Origin: JBOGED01 sp050743625
GTDB taxonomy: Bacteria > Actinomycetota > Nitriliruptoria > Euzebyales > Egibacteraceae
DNA: 13,777 bases
Reading direction: 5' to 3'
Assembly (NCBI GenBank): GCA_050743625.1
Contig: JBOGED010000633.1
Coordinates: forward strand, 1-13,777
Shown: in pieces, positions 1 through 6,255 of the stretch
How the letters are laid out: every line of letters begins with the position of its first letter
Numbering within the stretch: the stretch's first letter is position 1
Notes under the pieces: generated by a model
What the model was told of the DNA's origin: nothing
Databases searched by the model: none
Seen by the model: only the letters and a program-made list of their open reading frames with translations
Made by a program: the position numbers and the translations under genes

Positions 1-267
1 CACGAGGAGCTGCAGTCGACCAACGACGACGAGGCGATCGGCGCGCACCTCCTCTCCTTCGACATCGGACTGCCCGTCGAGCGCCTCGCCAGCCCGATCC
101 ATACGTGCCTGGCCGCGCCCTCCACCCCTCACTACCTCGTGCTCGACGCGCACAACCGGAAGGGACAGGATCTCCGCTGCCACGTGCGTTGCCATGGCCT
201 CGTGCGCGGCGCCGGCGAGGCGCTCGGCGTCATCCTCACGATGGCGGAGGACAGACCTACGAACTAG
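1..267 (+). CDS. C-terminal part of a CheB/CheR-PAS type sensor protein (5' truncated)
   Basis: The reading frame is open from the first base and stops at a TAG at 265-267, giving 88 residues of a longer protein. The fragment opens with HEELQSTNDD, like the coiled-coil linker (EELQSTNEEL) that links methyltransferase and PAS parts in CheB/CheR fusion proteins. The rest resembles the PAS-like end of those fusions: FDIGLPVERL, then a DAHNRKGQDLRC stretch, then a closing GVILTMAE strand. Such proteins sense a signal and pass it on through partner regulators. The CheB and CheR parts would lie upstream of the window, so their presence is inferred. Its stop overlaps by 11 bp the stop of the PAS-GAF-ANTAR gene on the other strand. 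A PAS-only sensor kinase is a less likely alternative, because no kinase domain follows. Confidence 0.72.
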   Translation, partial: HEELQSTNDDEAIGAHLLSFDIGLPVERLASPIHTCLAAPSTPHYLVLDAHNRKGQDLRCHVRCHGLVRGAGEALGVILTMAEDRPTN

Positions 268-1579
268 GGAACGTACGAGAGTCCGGGGCGTCGAGGGTGA
301 TCTCGTTGTCGACGAATTGGGCGGCGAAGTCGTGGAGGCGGAGGTTGTGGCTGCGGGCGTACCGGCGCATCAACTGGAACGCCTGATCCGGCTTGCAGCG
401 CAGACGCTCGGCCAGCTTGCCCTTCGCCTGCTCGATCTTGACCCGGCTGTCGAGCGCCTGCTGAAGCTGCGCTGCCAGCTCGGTCGCCTCGGTGGCGTCG
501 CGCGCCTGCTTCGTCAACGTGAGCGCGACCTCGGCGATCAGACCGGCGCCCCGAAGGAGCTGCTCGGGGACCTCGCCAGCCTGCTTGTCGGTCAGGACGA
601 GCACGCCAATAGGGTGCTCGCCGACGTCGCCGAACAGCGGGTAGGCCCGCACGGCGGTGATCCCCGCCATCACCGCCGGTGGGCCAAAGCGCGGGTAGCG
701 CTGGTCACTCGCGAGATCCGGAATCTCCACCGCTCGGCCGTCGCGATAGGCATCGAGGGCGGGGCCGTCGCCGAGCCGTCGCTGCAGGCGCTCGAACACG
801 AGGATCGGCGTCTCGCTCGGCGCGATCGCGCGCAGGTGCCCCAAGGCGTCCGGGACCATGACGATCCCGCGTGTCGCCTCCCTCCACCACTGTGCGATGG
901 TCGCCGCAAGTGTGGTCGCGTCGCCGAGGCGGTCGGAGTGTTTGCCACCGGTCAAGCTCGCCTCGAGCTCACGCCACCGCGCAGCCTCTTGCCTTGGTTT
1001 CTCGACGTCGCGAAGCGTCCAGCACAGCTCTACCGATCCGCTGCGCGGAGTCAACGTACGCACGCTGGCGCAAACCTCTCGCGTCGCCTCTCCTCCTTGG
1101 GCATCCGGCGTGCGCAACGCGATCGTGAGCCGCTGGACCCCTACCGCGCCCTTCAGCGTGTTCAGCTCGCGGCGAAAGGCCTGCCGCGCGGGCACCGGCA
1201 CATGGAGCGCGAGGGGTCGACCCCGAAGCGCGCTGGCAGGCATGTGCAATAGCGAGGCCGCCCCGGGGTTCGCGTCCTGGATCACGCCGAGCCCGTCGGT
1301 GACGAGATACGCGTCTGGTGCCGCCATGAACAGGTCCCGGTAACGCAAGCGGTCGAGCTCGATGATGCCTCGGGCGGATCGCAGCTCGTCGGATCGCGCC
1401 CGTAGCTCCTCGTTCGCGACTTGAAGCTCTTCCATCGCCGTGCGCAACTCGTCGAGGAGCGGGAGGAGCGTGGCACCGTCGAGCGGTTGGGAGTCGTGGG
1501 TCCGTTGCGCCAGGTCATCCGTGCGCGCGAGAGCATCGGCAACGCGCGCCTGGAACCATTGCAACTCTGACAGATCCAC
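257..1579 (-). CDS. PAS-GAF-ANTAR domain transcription antitermination regulator
   Basis: A likely cytoplasmic sensor-regulator of 440 residues. From the chosen start, residues 40-72 form a Glu-rich coiled coil (EELQVANEELRARSDEL). Residues 80-190 look like a PAS domain (RYRDLFMAAPDAYLVTD). Residues 215-355 look like a GAF domain (VEIPDLASDQRYPRF, AVRAYPLFG). Residues 365-425 are an ANTAR domain with the typical LDSRVKIEQAKGKLAERL helix. ANTAR domains normally bind paired RNA hairpins and prevent transcription termination; PAS and GAF would supply the signal input. The frame stays open to 1939, but that region runs into the divergent gene starting at 1768. I chose GTG 1577-1579, preceded by GAGG at 5-nt spacing. 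TTG 1616-1618 is the main alternative and would add 13 residues. The domains are clear; the start and the signal are uncertain. Confidence 0.85.
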   Translation of the reverse strand: MDLSELQWFQARVADALARTDDLAQRTHDSQPLDGATLLPLLDELRTAMEELQVANEELRARSDELRSARGIIELDRLRYRDLFMAAPDAYLVTDGLGVIQDANPGAASLLHMPASALRGRPLALHVPVPARQAFRRELNTLKGAVGVQRLTIALRTPDAQGGEATREVCASVRTLTPRSGSVELCWTLRDVEKPRQEAARWRELEASLTGGKHSDRLGDATTLAATIAQWWREATRGIVMVPDALGHLRAIAPSETPILVFERLQRRLGDGPALDAYRDGRAVEIPDLASDQRYPRFGPPAVMAGITAVRAYPLFGDVGEHPIGVLVLTDKQAGEVPEQLLRGAGLIAEVALTLTKQARDATEATELAAQLQQALDSRVKIEQAKGKLAERLRCKPDQAFQLMRRYARSHNLRLHDFAAQFVDNEITLDAPDSRTFPSS

Positions 1580-1767
1580 GGCGTCCTCGTCCGATGGTGC
1601 GTCGTGACGTCCTCCCAAGGTTAGTGCGAAGCTCCTCGCAGGACACGGGCGAGATGTTTCGGGCGTGCATCCGTTCGGTACCGTGACGCCGAGGGGATGA
1701 TCAGTATCAGTGAAGAATCGACGGCGCTTTCCATACGAGCCGCACCCCAAGACCCCGGGTAGGCGAC
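1580..1767. promoter_or_regulatory. Divergent promoter region between the ANTAR and RsbW-like genes
   Basis: About 190 bp separate the start of the minus-strand PAS-GAF-ANTAR gene from the start of the plus-strand RsbW-like gene, so both promoters should lie here. GTGACG at 1683-1688 followed 16 bp later by TATCAG at 1705-1710 is a weak candidate promoter for the plus gene. No convincing hairpin or operator is visible. Part of this stretch could be coding if the minus gene starts at TTG 1616-1618. Confidence 0.35.
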
Positions 1768-2340
1768 ATGTTGCTGGATATCTGCACGACATACCACGGT
1801 GCCCCCGCTGACGTACGAGCCGCGCGGCACCTCGTCGCTGAGCGGCTGGCAGGCATCGTGCCGGGCCGGACCTGCGAGCTGGCGGTCCTGCTGACATCGG
1901 AGGTGGTGACCAATGCCGTCCTCCACGCGAGAGGCGCATTCGTGCTGCGGCTGGCGGTCCGCGCCGACGCGGTCCGCATCGAGGTCCGCGACGGCAGTGC
2001 GCGTATTCCTGCGCCGCGGCCGCGGACCCTGACTCAGGAGCACGGCCGGGGTTTGTATCTCGTCGTCTCGTTCGCCTCGCGCTGGGGGTGGGAGCCGAAC
2101 GGCGAGGGCAAGTGTGTGTGGTTCGAGCTGAGCCGAGATCCTGGATCGTTAATCGACGGGGAACCTGCCCGCCAGGATGTCCCTCGCGATGTCCCTCACC
2201 GGGCGATGGGCGCGCCGCGCGACCCCTCGCATCAGCTCGAACGCGTCGCTCACCTCCAGACCGAGACGCTCGGCGAGCATTCCTTTGGCCTGTTCTACGA
2301 GCACGCGGGCATCGAGCGCGTACTGCAGTTGCCCCGCTAA
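1768..2340 (+). CDS. RsbW-like ATP-binding protein (anti-sigma factor type, HATPase_c_2)
   Basis: The first ~125 of 190 residues form a compact GHKL ATPase domain. The N-box is LLTSEVVTNAVLHA, the G1 box is EVRDGSARIP, and the G2 box is EHGRGLYLVVSFASRWG. This is the single-domain RsbW/SpoIIAB-like family common in actinomycetes, whose members bind sigma factors or phosphorylate anti-anti-sigma proteins. No STAS partner or sigma factor is visible in the window. The ATG has a weak AGGCG-type ribosome site. The family domain ends near VWFELSRDP, but the frame has no stop there. It runs about 64 more residues, from 2149 to 2340, antisense to the ANTAR end of the next gene. The tail resembles no known domain, so it may be a recent read-through extension. 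The N-terminal call is firm; the function of the tail is unknown. Confidence 0.85.
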   Translation: MLLDICTTYHGAPADVRAARHLVAERLAGIVPGRTCELAVLLTSEVVTNAVLHARGAFVLRLAVRADAVRIEVRDGSARIPAPRPRTLTQEHGRGLYLVVSFASRWGWEPNGEGKCVWFELSRDPGSLIDGEPARQDVPRDVPHRAMGAPRDPSHQLERVAHLQTETLGEHSFGLFYEHAGIERVLQLPR

Positions 2341-2853
2341 GGTCGTCGCCCGGTCGAGCGCCCGGTGGTTGCAGACGAACGCGCTGGCCGCGTCACCGAG
2401 GTCCTGACCCGCGGCGATCTGGTCGTCGTCGAGCACGCCGGGGGACTCGCGGTACAGATTGAACGCCCCGATCTGGTCGCTGCCCACGGTCATGGGAAAG
2501 GCGAACACGGCCCGCATCCCGTGGTCGAGTGCGACCTTCGCAAACTTCGGAAACGGGCCCTCTCGCTCCAGGTCGGGGATGAGCGTAGGAAGGCCAGTTT
2601 GGAACGCGAGCAGGCACGGACCTTCGCCCAGCTCGACCTGGAGCGTCTCGATCAACGTGATCCGTCCATCCGTCGCGGAGGCGAACCGCAGCTTCCCATC
2701 CTCGCCCTGCACCATCACGCCCGCACCCGCCACCGGAAGGAGCTCGGTGGCACGCTCCCCTAGCTGTTGGAGCACGTCCCAAATGCTGTAGTCAGTCAGC
2801 AGGCTTCGCGCGAACCCCGCGAGCGCTCCGGCCAGGGCGCGGTGATCGACCAC
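2149..2853 (-). CDS. GAF-ANTAR domain regulator
   Basis: A 234-residue probable RNA-binding antitermination regulator. Residues 15-160 look like a GAF sensor domain (GEGPCLLAFQTGLPTLIPDL, AFPMTVGSDQIGAFNLY). Residues 170-228 are an ANTAR domain (LDARVLVEQAKGMLAERLG, then DAFELMRGVARRAHRPVRDIA). This two-domain layout and length are typical of actinobacterial GAF-ANTAR proteins. I chose GTG 2851-2853, preceded by an AGAGAGG ribosome site. An upstream in-frame ATG at 2950-2952 would add 33 residues but has no clear ribosome site. The gene ends tail-to-tail with the RsbW-like gene and overlaps its coding region by 192 bp. The ANTAR helix sequence is close to that of the PAS-GAF-ANTAR protein, so the two may share RNA targets; this is inference. 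Confidence 0.88.
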   Translation of the reverse strand: MVDHRALAGALAGFARSLLTDYSIWDVLQQLGERATELLPVAGAGVMVQGEDGKLRFASATDGRITLIETLQVELGEGPCLLAFQTGLPTLIPDLEREGPFPKFAKVALDHGMRAVFAFPMTVGSDQIGAFNLYRESPGVLDDDQIAAGQDLGDAASAFVCNHRALDRATTLAGQLQYALDARVLVEQAKGMLAERLGLEVSDAFELMRGVARRAHRPVRDIARDILAGRFPVD

Positions 2854-3118
2854 GGGTAGGCCTCTCTCGAGCGAGGACGAAGGAGCCACCCCGCGAAGGC
2901 CGGGCGGCTGGATCCATGGTACGCCGAGTTGCGCCTCACCTCGCCTCCTCATAAACCGGGCGTAACCGGGCAATTTGGTAATAGAGGGAGGGAATGGCGT
3001 ATCATCTCCGCAACGACTCCGCCCGTCAGGTGTAGGCCGGCTGTGAGCCGGGCAGACTCTCAATCTCTGATTTCACCGGGCGCCGGGCACCCGCCACGAC
3101 CTCCCACGGGAAGGGAAG

Positions 3119-3167
3119 GGACGCTGCTGGGGCGTCGGTCACCATCCGACGTCCCGGCAGCGCGTCC
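3119..3167 (+). other. Strong imperfect hairpin in leader region
   Basis: Bases 3119-3138 can pair with 3146-3167 around a 7-nt loop (TCACCAT). The inner stem is 14-15 bp with two G-T wobbles. A 2-nt bulge follows, then four further G-C/A-T pairs. It is very GC-rich and has no T-run after it, so it is not a textbook intrinsic terminator. It lies 12 bp before the perfect palindrome. If transcription of the GT-C gene starts upstream, the two would form tandem hairpins in the leader. Confidence 0.6.
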
Positions 3168-3179
3168 CGCTCTCATATG

Positions 3180-3215
3180 TGCTGGATACGCGACGTATAC
3201 GTCGCGTATCCAGCA
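3180..3215. repeat. 36-bp perfect palindrome with no spacer
   Basis: Arm 3180-3197 (TGCTGGATACGCGACGTA) is the exact reverse complement of 3198-3215, with no unpaired bases between. Bases outside the arms do not continue the symmetry. It ends 18 bp before the chosen start of the GT-C gene and would overlap the -35 position of the candidate promoter at 3222-3227. A dimeric repressor operator, a mobile-element scar, or a leader hairpin would all fit. An uninterrupted dyad fits a DNA-level site better than an RNA loop. Confidence 0.9.
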
Positions 3216-3221
3216 TGGAAC

Positions 3222-3227
3222 TATGCT
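3222..3227 (+). promoter_or_regulatory. Candidate -10 box for leaderless GT-C mRNA
   Basis: TATGCT fits the actinobacterial TANNNT -10 pattern and lies 6 nt before ATG 3234, where no ribosome-binding site is visible. That spacing would start transcription at or next to the start codon, giving a leaderless mRNA. No good -35 hexamer is seen; that position falls inside the 36-bp palindrome. Confidence 0.4.
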
Positions 3228-3233
3228 CTGCGG

Positions 3234-4658
3234 ATGCGCGGAGTGCGGGACAGGCTGGTCTTTGTGGTTCTGGGGACGGGAGTCGTCGCCGCGGTCGCGT
3301 TGCACGTGATGGCGGGGTTGCGATACCCGGTGCCGTGGCCTGACGAGGCGCATTTCCTGGCCCCCGCGCGGAGCTTCGCGACCCATCTCACGCTGGTCAC
3401 GCCGGAGATCAACGCCCCGGCGGGGATCTTCTGGATGCCTGACGGGTACGCGGTGACGTTGGGCGCGGCATACGGTGTCCTTCCCGACACCGTGGAGGCC
3501 GCACGGCTCGTGAGCCTCGCGCTGACGGTGGGGTTCGCTGGCGTGATGTATCTCGTCGGCGTGTGGCTGGGTGGGCCGCGAGTGGCAGTGGCATGTGCGG
3601 TCGCGGTCTGGTTGGTCGCACCCCGGGTCGTGCTCATGGCGAACATCGCGCGCATGGAGCCGCTCGTCCTCGCGCTGGTCGGGGGCGCGCTTCTCGCCGT
3701 GACGGCGCGGCGCTGGCTCACCGCGCTGGCCGTCGTGTCGCTCACCGTGCTTGTGCACCCCGGAGGACTGGTGCTGACGGCGGCGCTCGCGGCAGCGGCG
3801 GCGTTGTCGCGGGCGGACCTGCGCCCGAAGGGCCGGGCCGAGCTCGCCCTGGTCGGCTTGGTCACGTTGGCGTGGACGGCCCAGGCGGTGTGGCTGCTCA
3901 CGCACGTGGACCTCGTCCAGGATCACCTGGCGTTCCAGCTCGCCCGCAAGGGCATGCGCAGCCAGCTACCGAACGGGACCGAGGTCGTGGTGGGGCTCGC
4001 CGCCGCGGCGGGCATCTGCGGGTCCCTGGCGGCCTATAGACGCCTCGACCGTCAACGCGCGGCGGTCCTGTGCTCGTTGTTCGCCTTGGTCGGCGCGCTC
4101 GCCGCCATCAGGGTCACCGGCAACGAGATGTGGTACGGCGCGATCGGCTACGAGACCCCGGCGCTGCTCCTGCTGCTCGCCGCCCTTTCGTTCGGACCGA
4201 GGATTCACGTGTCAAGACCGGCCTCGGCCTTGATCGCCCTCACGCCGGTGATCCTGGTCGCGGGCCTGACCTTGACGGGGTCGGCCTACGACATGGCGAT
4301 CAGCCCAGGCTCGCCAGGCGACCGAGGCTTCCTTGGCGAGGTCGAGGAGCGGCTCCGCGACTTCGACGCCCGGCAGGGCGGTCCGGTCCTCGTCGCGCTA
4401 GACCGCTCCAGCGGGATGAGCCCCTTCCTGCTCGCTCACACGTGGGAGCACCTGTCGTTCGTCGACCCGACTCCGGTGACACCGCTGTGGGCACGCCCCG
4501 ACTACGTGCTCTTCTCCCTCGGCCCACCCGAGCCCGGCAGGCGCCGCATCGAAGCCCGCCTGCCCCAGGGACCTCCCACCCTGCGCGTCGCCCAACCCGG
4601 CTCCACCGCCGAGGTCCTGCTCTTCCCCGGCGACCGGGTAACGCTCCCCGTCTCGTAG
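3234..4658 (+). CDS. GT-C fold membrane glycosyltransferase-like protein
   Basis: A 474-residue polytopic membrane protein. It begins with a positively charged stretch and a hydrophobic helix (LVFVVLGTGVVAAVALHVMAG). The first outer loop carries PWPDEAHFLAPARSF, whose Asp-Glu pair matches the metal or substrate-binding position of family 39/ArnT-type GT-C transferases. Further membrane helices run to about residue 340, and a soluble, probably extracytoplasmic, C-terminal domain follows. Such enzymes move a sugar from a polyprenyl-phosphate carrier to an acceptor outside the membrane; the substrate here is unknown. The start could be ATG 3177, but that would translate the palindrome, so ATG 3234 is preferred. 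A polyprenyl-phosphate donor could come from the GT2 on the other strand. The exact transferase family is uncertain. Confidence 0.72.
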   Translation: MRGVRDRLVFVVLGTGVVAAVALHVMAGLRYPVPWPDEAHFLAPARSFATHLTLVTPEINAPAGIFWMPDGYAVTLGAAYGVLPDTVEAARLVSLALTVGFAGVMYLVGVWLGGPRVAVACAVAVWLVAPRVVLMANIARMEPLVLALVGGALLAVTARRWLTALAVVSLTVLVHPGGLVLTAALAAAAALSRADLRPKGRAELALVGLVTLAWTAQAVWLLTHVDLVQDHLAFQLARKGMRSQLPNGTEVVVGLAAAAGICGSLAAYRRLDRQRAAVLCSLFALVGALAAIRVTGNEMWYGAIGYETPALLLLLAALSFGPRIHVSRPASALIALTPVILVAGLTLTGSAYDMAISPGSPGDRGFLGEVEERLRDFDARQGGPVLVALDRSSGMSPFLLAHTWEHLSFVDPTPVTPLWARPDYVLFSLGPPEPGRRRIEARLPQGPPTLRVAQPGSTAEVLLFPGDRVTLPVS

Positions 4659-4701
4659 GCGTCGTAGGCGCGGCCCCCGGTGAGGTGGCAGACTGCCGCG
4701 G

Positions 4702-5319
4702 ATGAGAGGTTTCGAGGGACGCGTCGCGGTGGTCACCGGTGCGGCGAGCGGCATCGGGCGTGCGCTGGCGGCTCGGTTCGCGGCAGAGGGGATGCGGGTC
4801 GTGCTGGCGGACGTCGACGGCGAGGCGCAGGTCGCGGACGTCGCGGACGTCGCGGACGAAGAGTCGGTGCACGCGCAGGGGGGCGACGCCCACATCGTGA
4901 ACACCGCCTCGGTGGCGGGTCTTGTCTCGTACGCGGGTGGTGGCGCGTACGGGGCCTCGAAGCACGCCGTGGTCACGCTGTCCGAGCAGCTCGCGCTCGA
5001 GCTCGATAGGCGGGAGGAAGCCATCGGCGTATCGGTGCTCTGCCCGGGCGGGGTGAAGACGCGGATCTTCGAGGCCGAGCGCAACCGCCCGGTGCGGCTC
5101 CGCGATCCCCATCCCACCACCGCCGTGACCGAAGAGCTCCGTGAGGCGTTCCTCGCCGCCGCTGCCGAGCCTGACGCGGTGGCCGGCAAGGTGGTCGAGG
5201 CGATCCGCGAGGAGCGGTTCTCCGTGATGACGCACCCCGAGTGGCTCGACGCGGTCCGCGCGCGATGCGCGGGCATCATCGACGGGACCGCCCCCCGGGC
5301 TCCGGCGCCGTCACGATGA
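4702..5319 (+). CDS. Short-chain dehydrogenase/reductase with an internal deletion
   Basis: An SDR-type oxidoreductase of 205 residues, against roughly 250-280 for a normal classical SDR. The cofactor motif TGAASGIG (residues 12-19), the acidic ADVD (36-39), the catalytic Ser70 (VNTAS), Tyr83-x3-Lys87 (YGASK) and the CPGGVKT motif are all present. The segment between about residues 41 and 57 is far too short. It lacks the NNAG strand, the catalytic Asn helix and the middle of the Rossmann fold. In their place lie three copies of Val-Ala-Asp encoded by a perfect 9-bp tandem repeat. The frame remains open and its TGA overlaps the ATG of mtnP by 4 bp (ATGA), so translation may matter for mtnP even if the enzyme is dead. 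Activity is doubtful; a decaying gene or an assembly collapse is possible. Confidence 0.8.
   Translation: MRGFEGRVAVVTGAASGIGRALAARFAAEGMRVVLADVDGEAQVADVADVADEESVHAQGGDAHIVNTASVAGLVSYAGGGAYGASKHAVVTLSEQLALELDRREEAIGVSVLCPGGVKTRIFEAERNRPVRLRDPHPTTAVTEELREAFLAAAAEPDAVAGKVVEAIREERFSVMTHPEWLDAVRARCAGIIDGTAPRAPAPSR
4831..4857 (+). repeat. Three tandem 9-bp repeats inside the SDR gene
   Basis: GTCGCGGAC occurs three times without interruption, encoding Val-Ala-Asp three times. It sits where the central part of the SDR is missing, so slippage or recombination at this site could be linked to the loss. Confidence 0.9.
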
Positions 5320-6179
5320 CGGAGGCGCGCATCGGGGTGATCGGCGGCAGTGGGCTGTACGCGATGGAGGGGCTCGGCGAGGTCGAGCGGGTCGAGCTCT
5401 CCACGCCGTTCGGGCCGCCGAGCGACCGTTACGTGATCGGCGCGATCGGCGGGCAACGGGTCGCCTTCCTGCCGCGCCACGGGATCGGTCACCGCCTGAC
5501 GCCCAGCGAGCTACCCAGCCGTGCCAACATCTACGGGTTCAAGCAGCTCGGCGTCGGCTATCTGATCTCGGTCAGCGCGGTGGGCAGCTTGCGGCAAGAC
5601 TACGCGCCAGGCGATGTCGCCATTCCCGATCAGATCTTCGACCGGACCAAGGGCATCCGCCCGGCGACCTTTTATGGTGACGGCCTGGTGGTCCACGTCG
5701 CGTTCGACCGGCCGTTCGACGGCCGGCTCTCGGATCTGCTGGCTGAGGCGGCGCGCGAGGCCGGCGCAACGGTGCACCAGGGAGGCACCTTCGTGTGCAT
5801 GGAAGGGCCGCAGTTCTCGACCCTCGCCGAGAGTGAGGAGAACCGGCGGCGGGGCCACGATCTGATCGGCATGACCGCGCTGCCCGAGGCCAAGCTCGCC
5901 CGCGAGGCCGAGATCGCCTACGCGACGCTGGCGCTGGTGACCGACTACGACTGCTGGCACCCCGACCACGACTCGGTCACCGTGGAGATGGTCGTCGGGC
6001 TGCTCCAGGCCAACGCGACGCTGGCCCAAGAGATCATCCGGCGAGTCGTGCCCCGCATCGGGATGGGGTTCGACAGCCCGGCGCACCACGCGCTTGCCTC
6101 CGCGATCATCACCCATCCGAGCGTGATCCCCCCCGCGAAGCTCCGCCAGGTCGAGCTTCTGGTCGGAAAGTACCTGTAA
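5316..6179 (+). CDS. mtnP: S-methyl-5'-thioadenosine phosphorylase
   Basis: A 287-residue cytoplasmic enzyme that splits methylthioadenosine with phosphate into adenine and methylthioribose-1-phosphate, a salvage step after polyamine and SAM-dependent reactions. Visible motifs are GGSGLY (10-15), LPRHGIGH (52-59), SAVGSL (87-92), CMEGPQFSTLAE (161-172), IGMT (184-187) and TDYDCWH (209-215). The TDYDCW motif marks the MTAP branch rather than guanosine/inosine phosphorylases. The length is normal and nothing is missing. ATG 5316 overlaps the stop of the SDR (ATGA) and gives the expected MTAP N-terminus. An upstream in-frame start at 5241 would lie inside the SDR. Broad purine specificity (as in MTAP II) cannot be excluded. 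Confidence 0.95.
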   Translation: MTEARIGVIGGSGLYAMEGLGEVERVELSTPFGPPSDRYVIGAIGGQRVAFLPRHGIGHRLTPSELPSRANIYGFKQLGVGYLISVSAVGSLRQDYAPGDVAIPDQIFDRTKGIRPATFYGDGLVVHVAFDRPFDGRLSDLLAEAAREAGATVHQGGTFVCMEGPQFSTLAESEENRRRGHDLIGMTALPEAKLAREAEIAYATLALVTDYDCWHPDHDSVTVEMVVGLLQANATLAQEIIRRVVPRIGMGFDSPAHHALASAIITHPSVIPPAKLRQVELLVGKYL

Positions 6180-6194
6180 GTCGCACACAACCAC

Positions 6195-6224
6195 TTCACA
6201 GGGGTGACCCGATCGGGCTAGTCT
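6195..6224 (+). promoter_or_regulatory. Candidate promoter before the GT2 gene
   Basis: TTCACA (6195-6200) and TAGTCT (6219-6224) are 18 bp apart in the 76-bp gap between mtnP and the GT2 gene. The match is moderate. A 10-bp palindrome (6208-6217) lies in the spacer and could be chance. Confidence 0.35.
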
Positions 6225-6242
6225 ATGTTCGCTGTCACCAAC

Positions 6243-6252
6243 GGGGGAGGGG
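6243..6252 (+). promoter_or_regulatory. Strong ribosome-binding site of the GT2 gene
   Basis: GGGGGAGGGG lies just before GTG 6256 and fixes that start. It is much stronger than the sites of the neighbouring plus-strand genes. Confidence 0.7.
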
Positions 6253-6255
6253 CGC

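Larger units (their letters stand above)
2854..3233. promoter_or_regulatory. 380-bp gene-free region between divergent genes
   Basis: No protein is supported here; the open minus-strand frame over 3060-3926 is a GC-rich shadow of the GT-C gene. The stretch should carry the promoters of the GAF-ANTAR gene (leftward) and the GT-C gene (rightward). It contains a small hairpin (CCGGCT, loop GTG, AGCCGG; 3037-3051), a large imperfect hairpin (3119-3167) and a perfect palindrome (3180-3215). The concentration of dyads on the rightward side suggests control of the GT-C gene. Confidence 0.5.

Noticed and set aside
194..1252. Long plus-strand open frame of 352 residues
   Set aside because: It is antisense to the PAS-GAF-ANTAR gene, shows no domain motifs, and its Arg/Leu-rich composition is typical of GC-rich shadow frames.
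3119..3215. Known ANTAR dual-hexaloop RNA target
   Set aside because: The loops are 7 nt and 0 nt, not two hexaloops with the expected A and G positions.
3060..3926. Minus-strand open frame of 288 residues across the gene-free region
   Set aside because: It is His/Arg-rich without motifs and is mostly antisense to the GT-C gene.
6208..6217. 10-bp palindrome as a terminator after mtnP
   Set aside because: The stem is too short with no loop or T-run, and it is likely by chance at this GC content.
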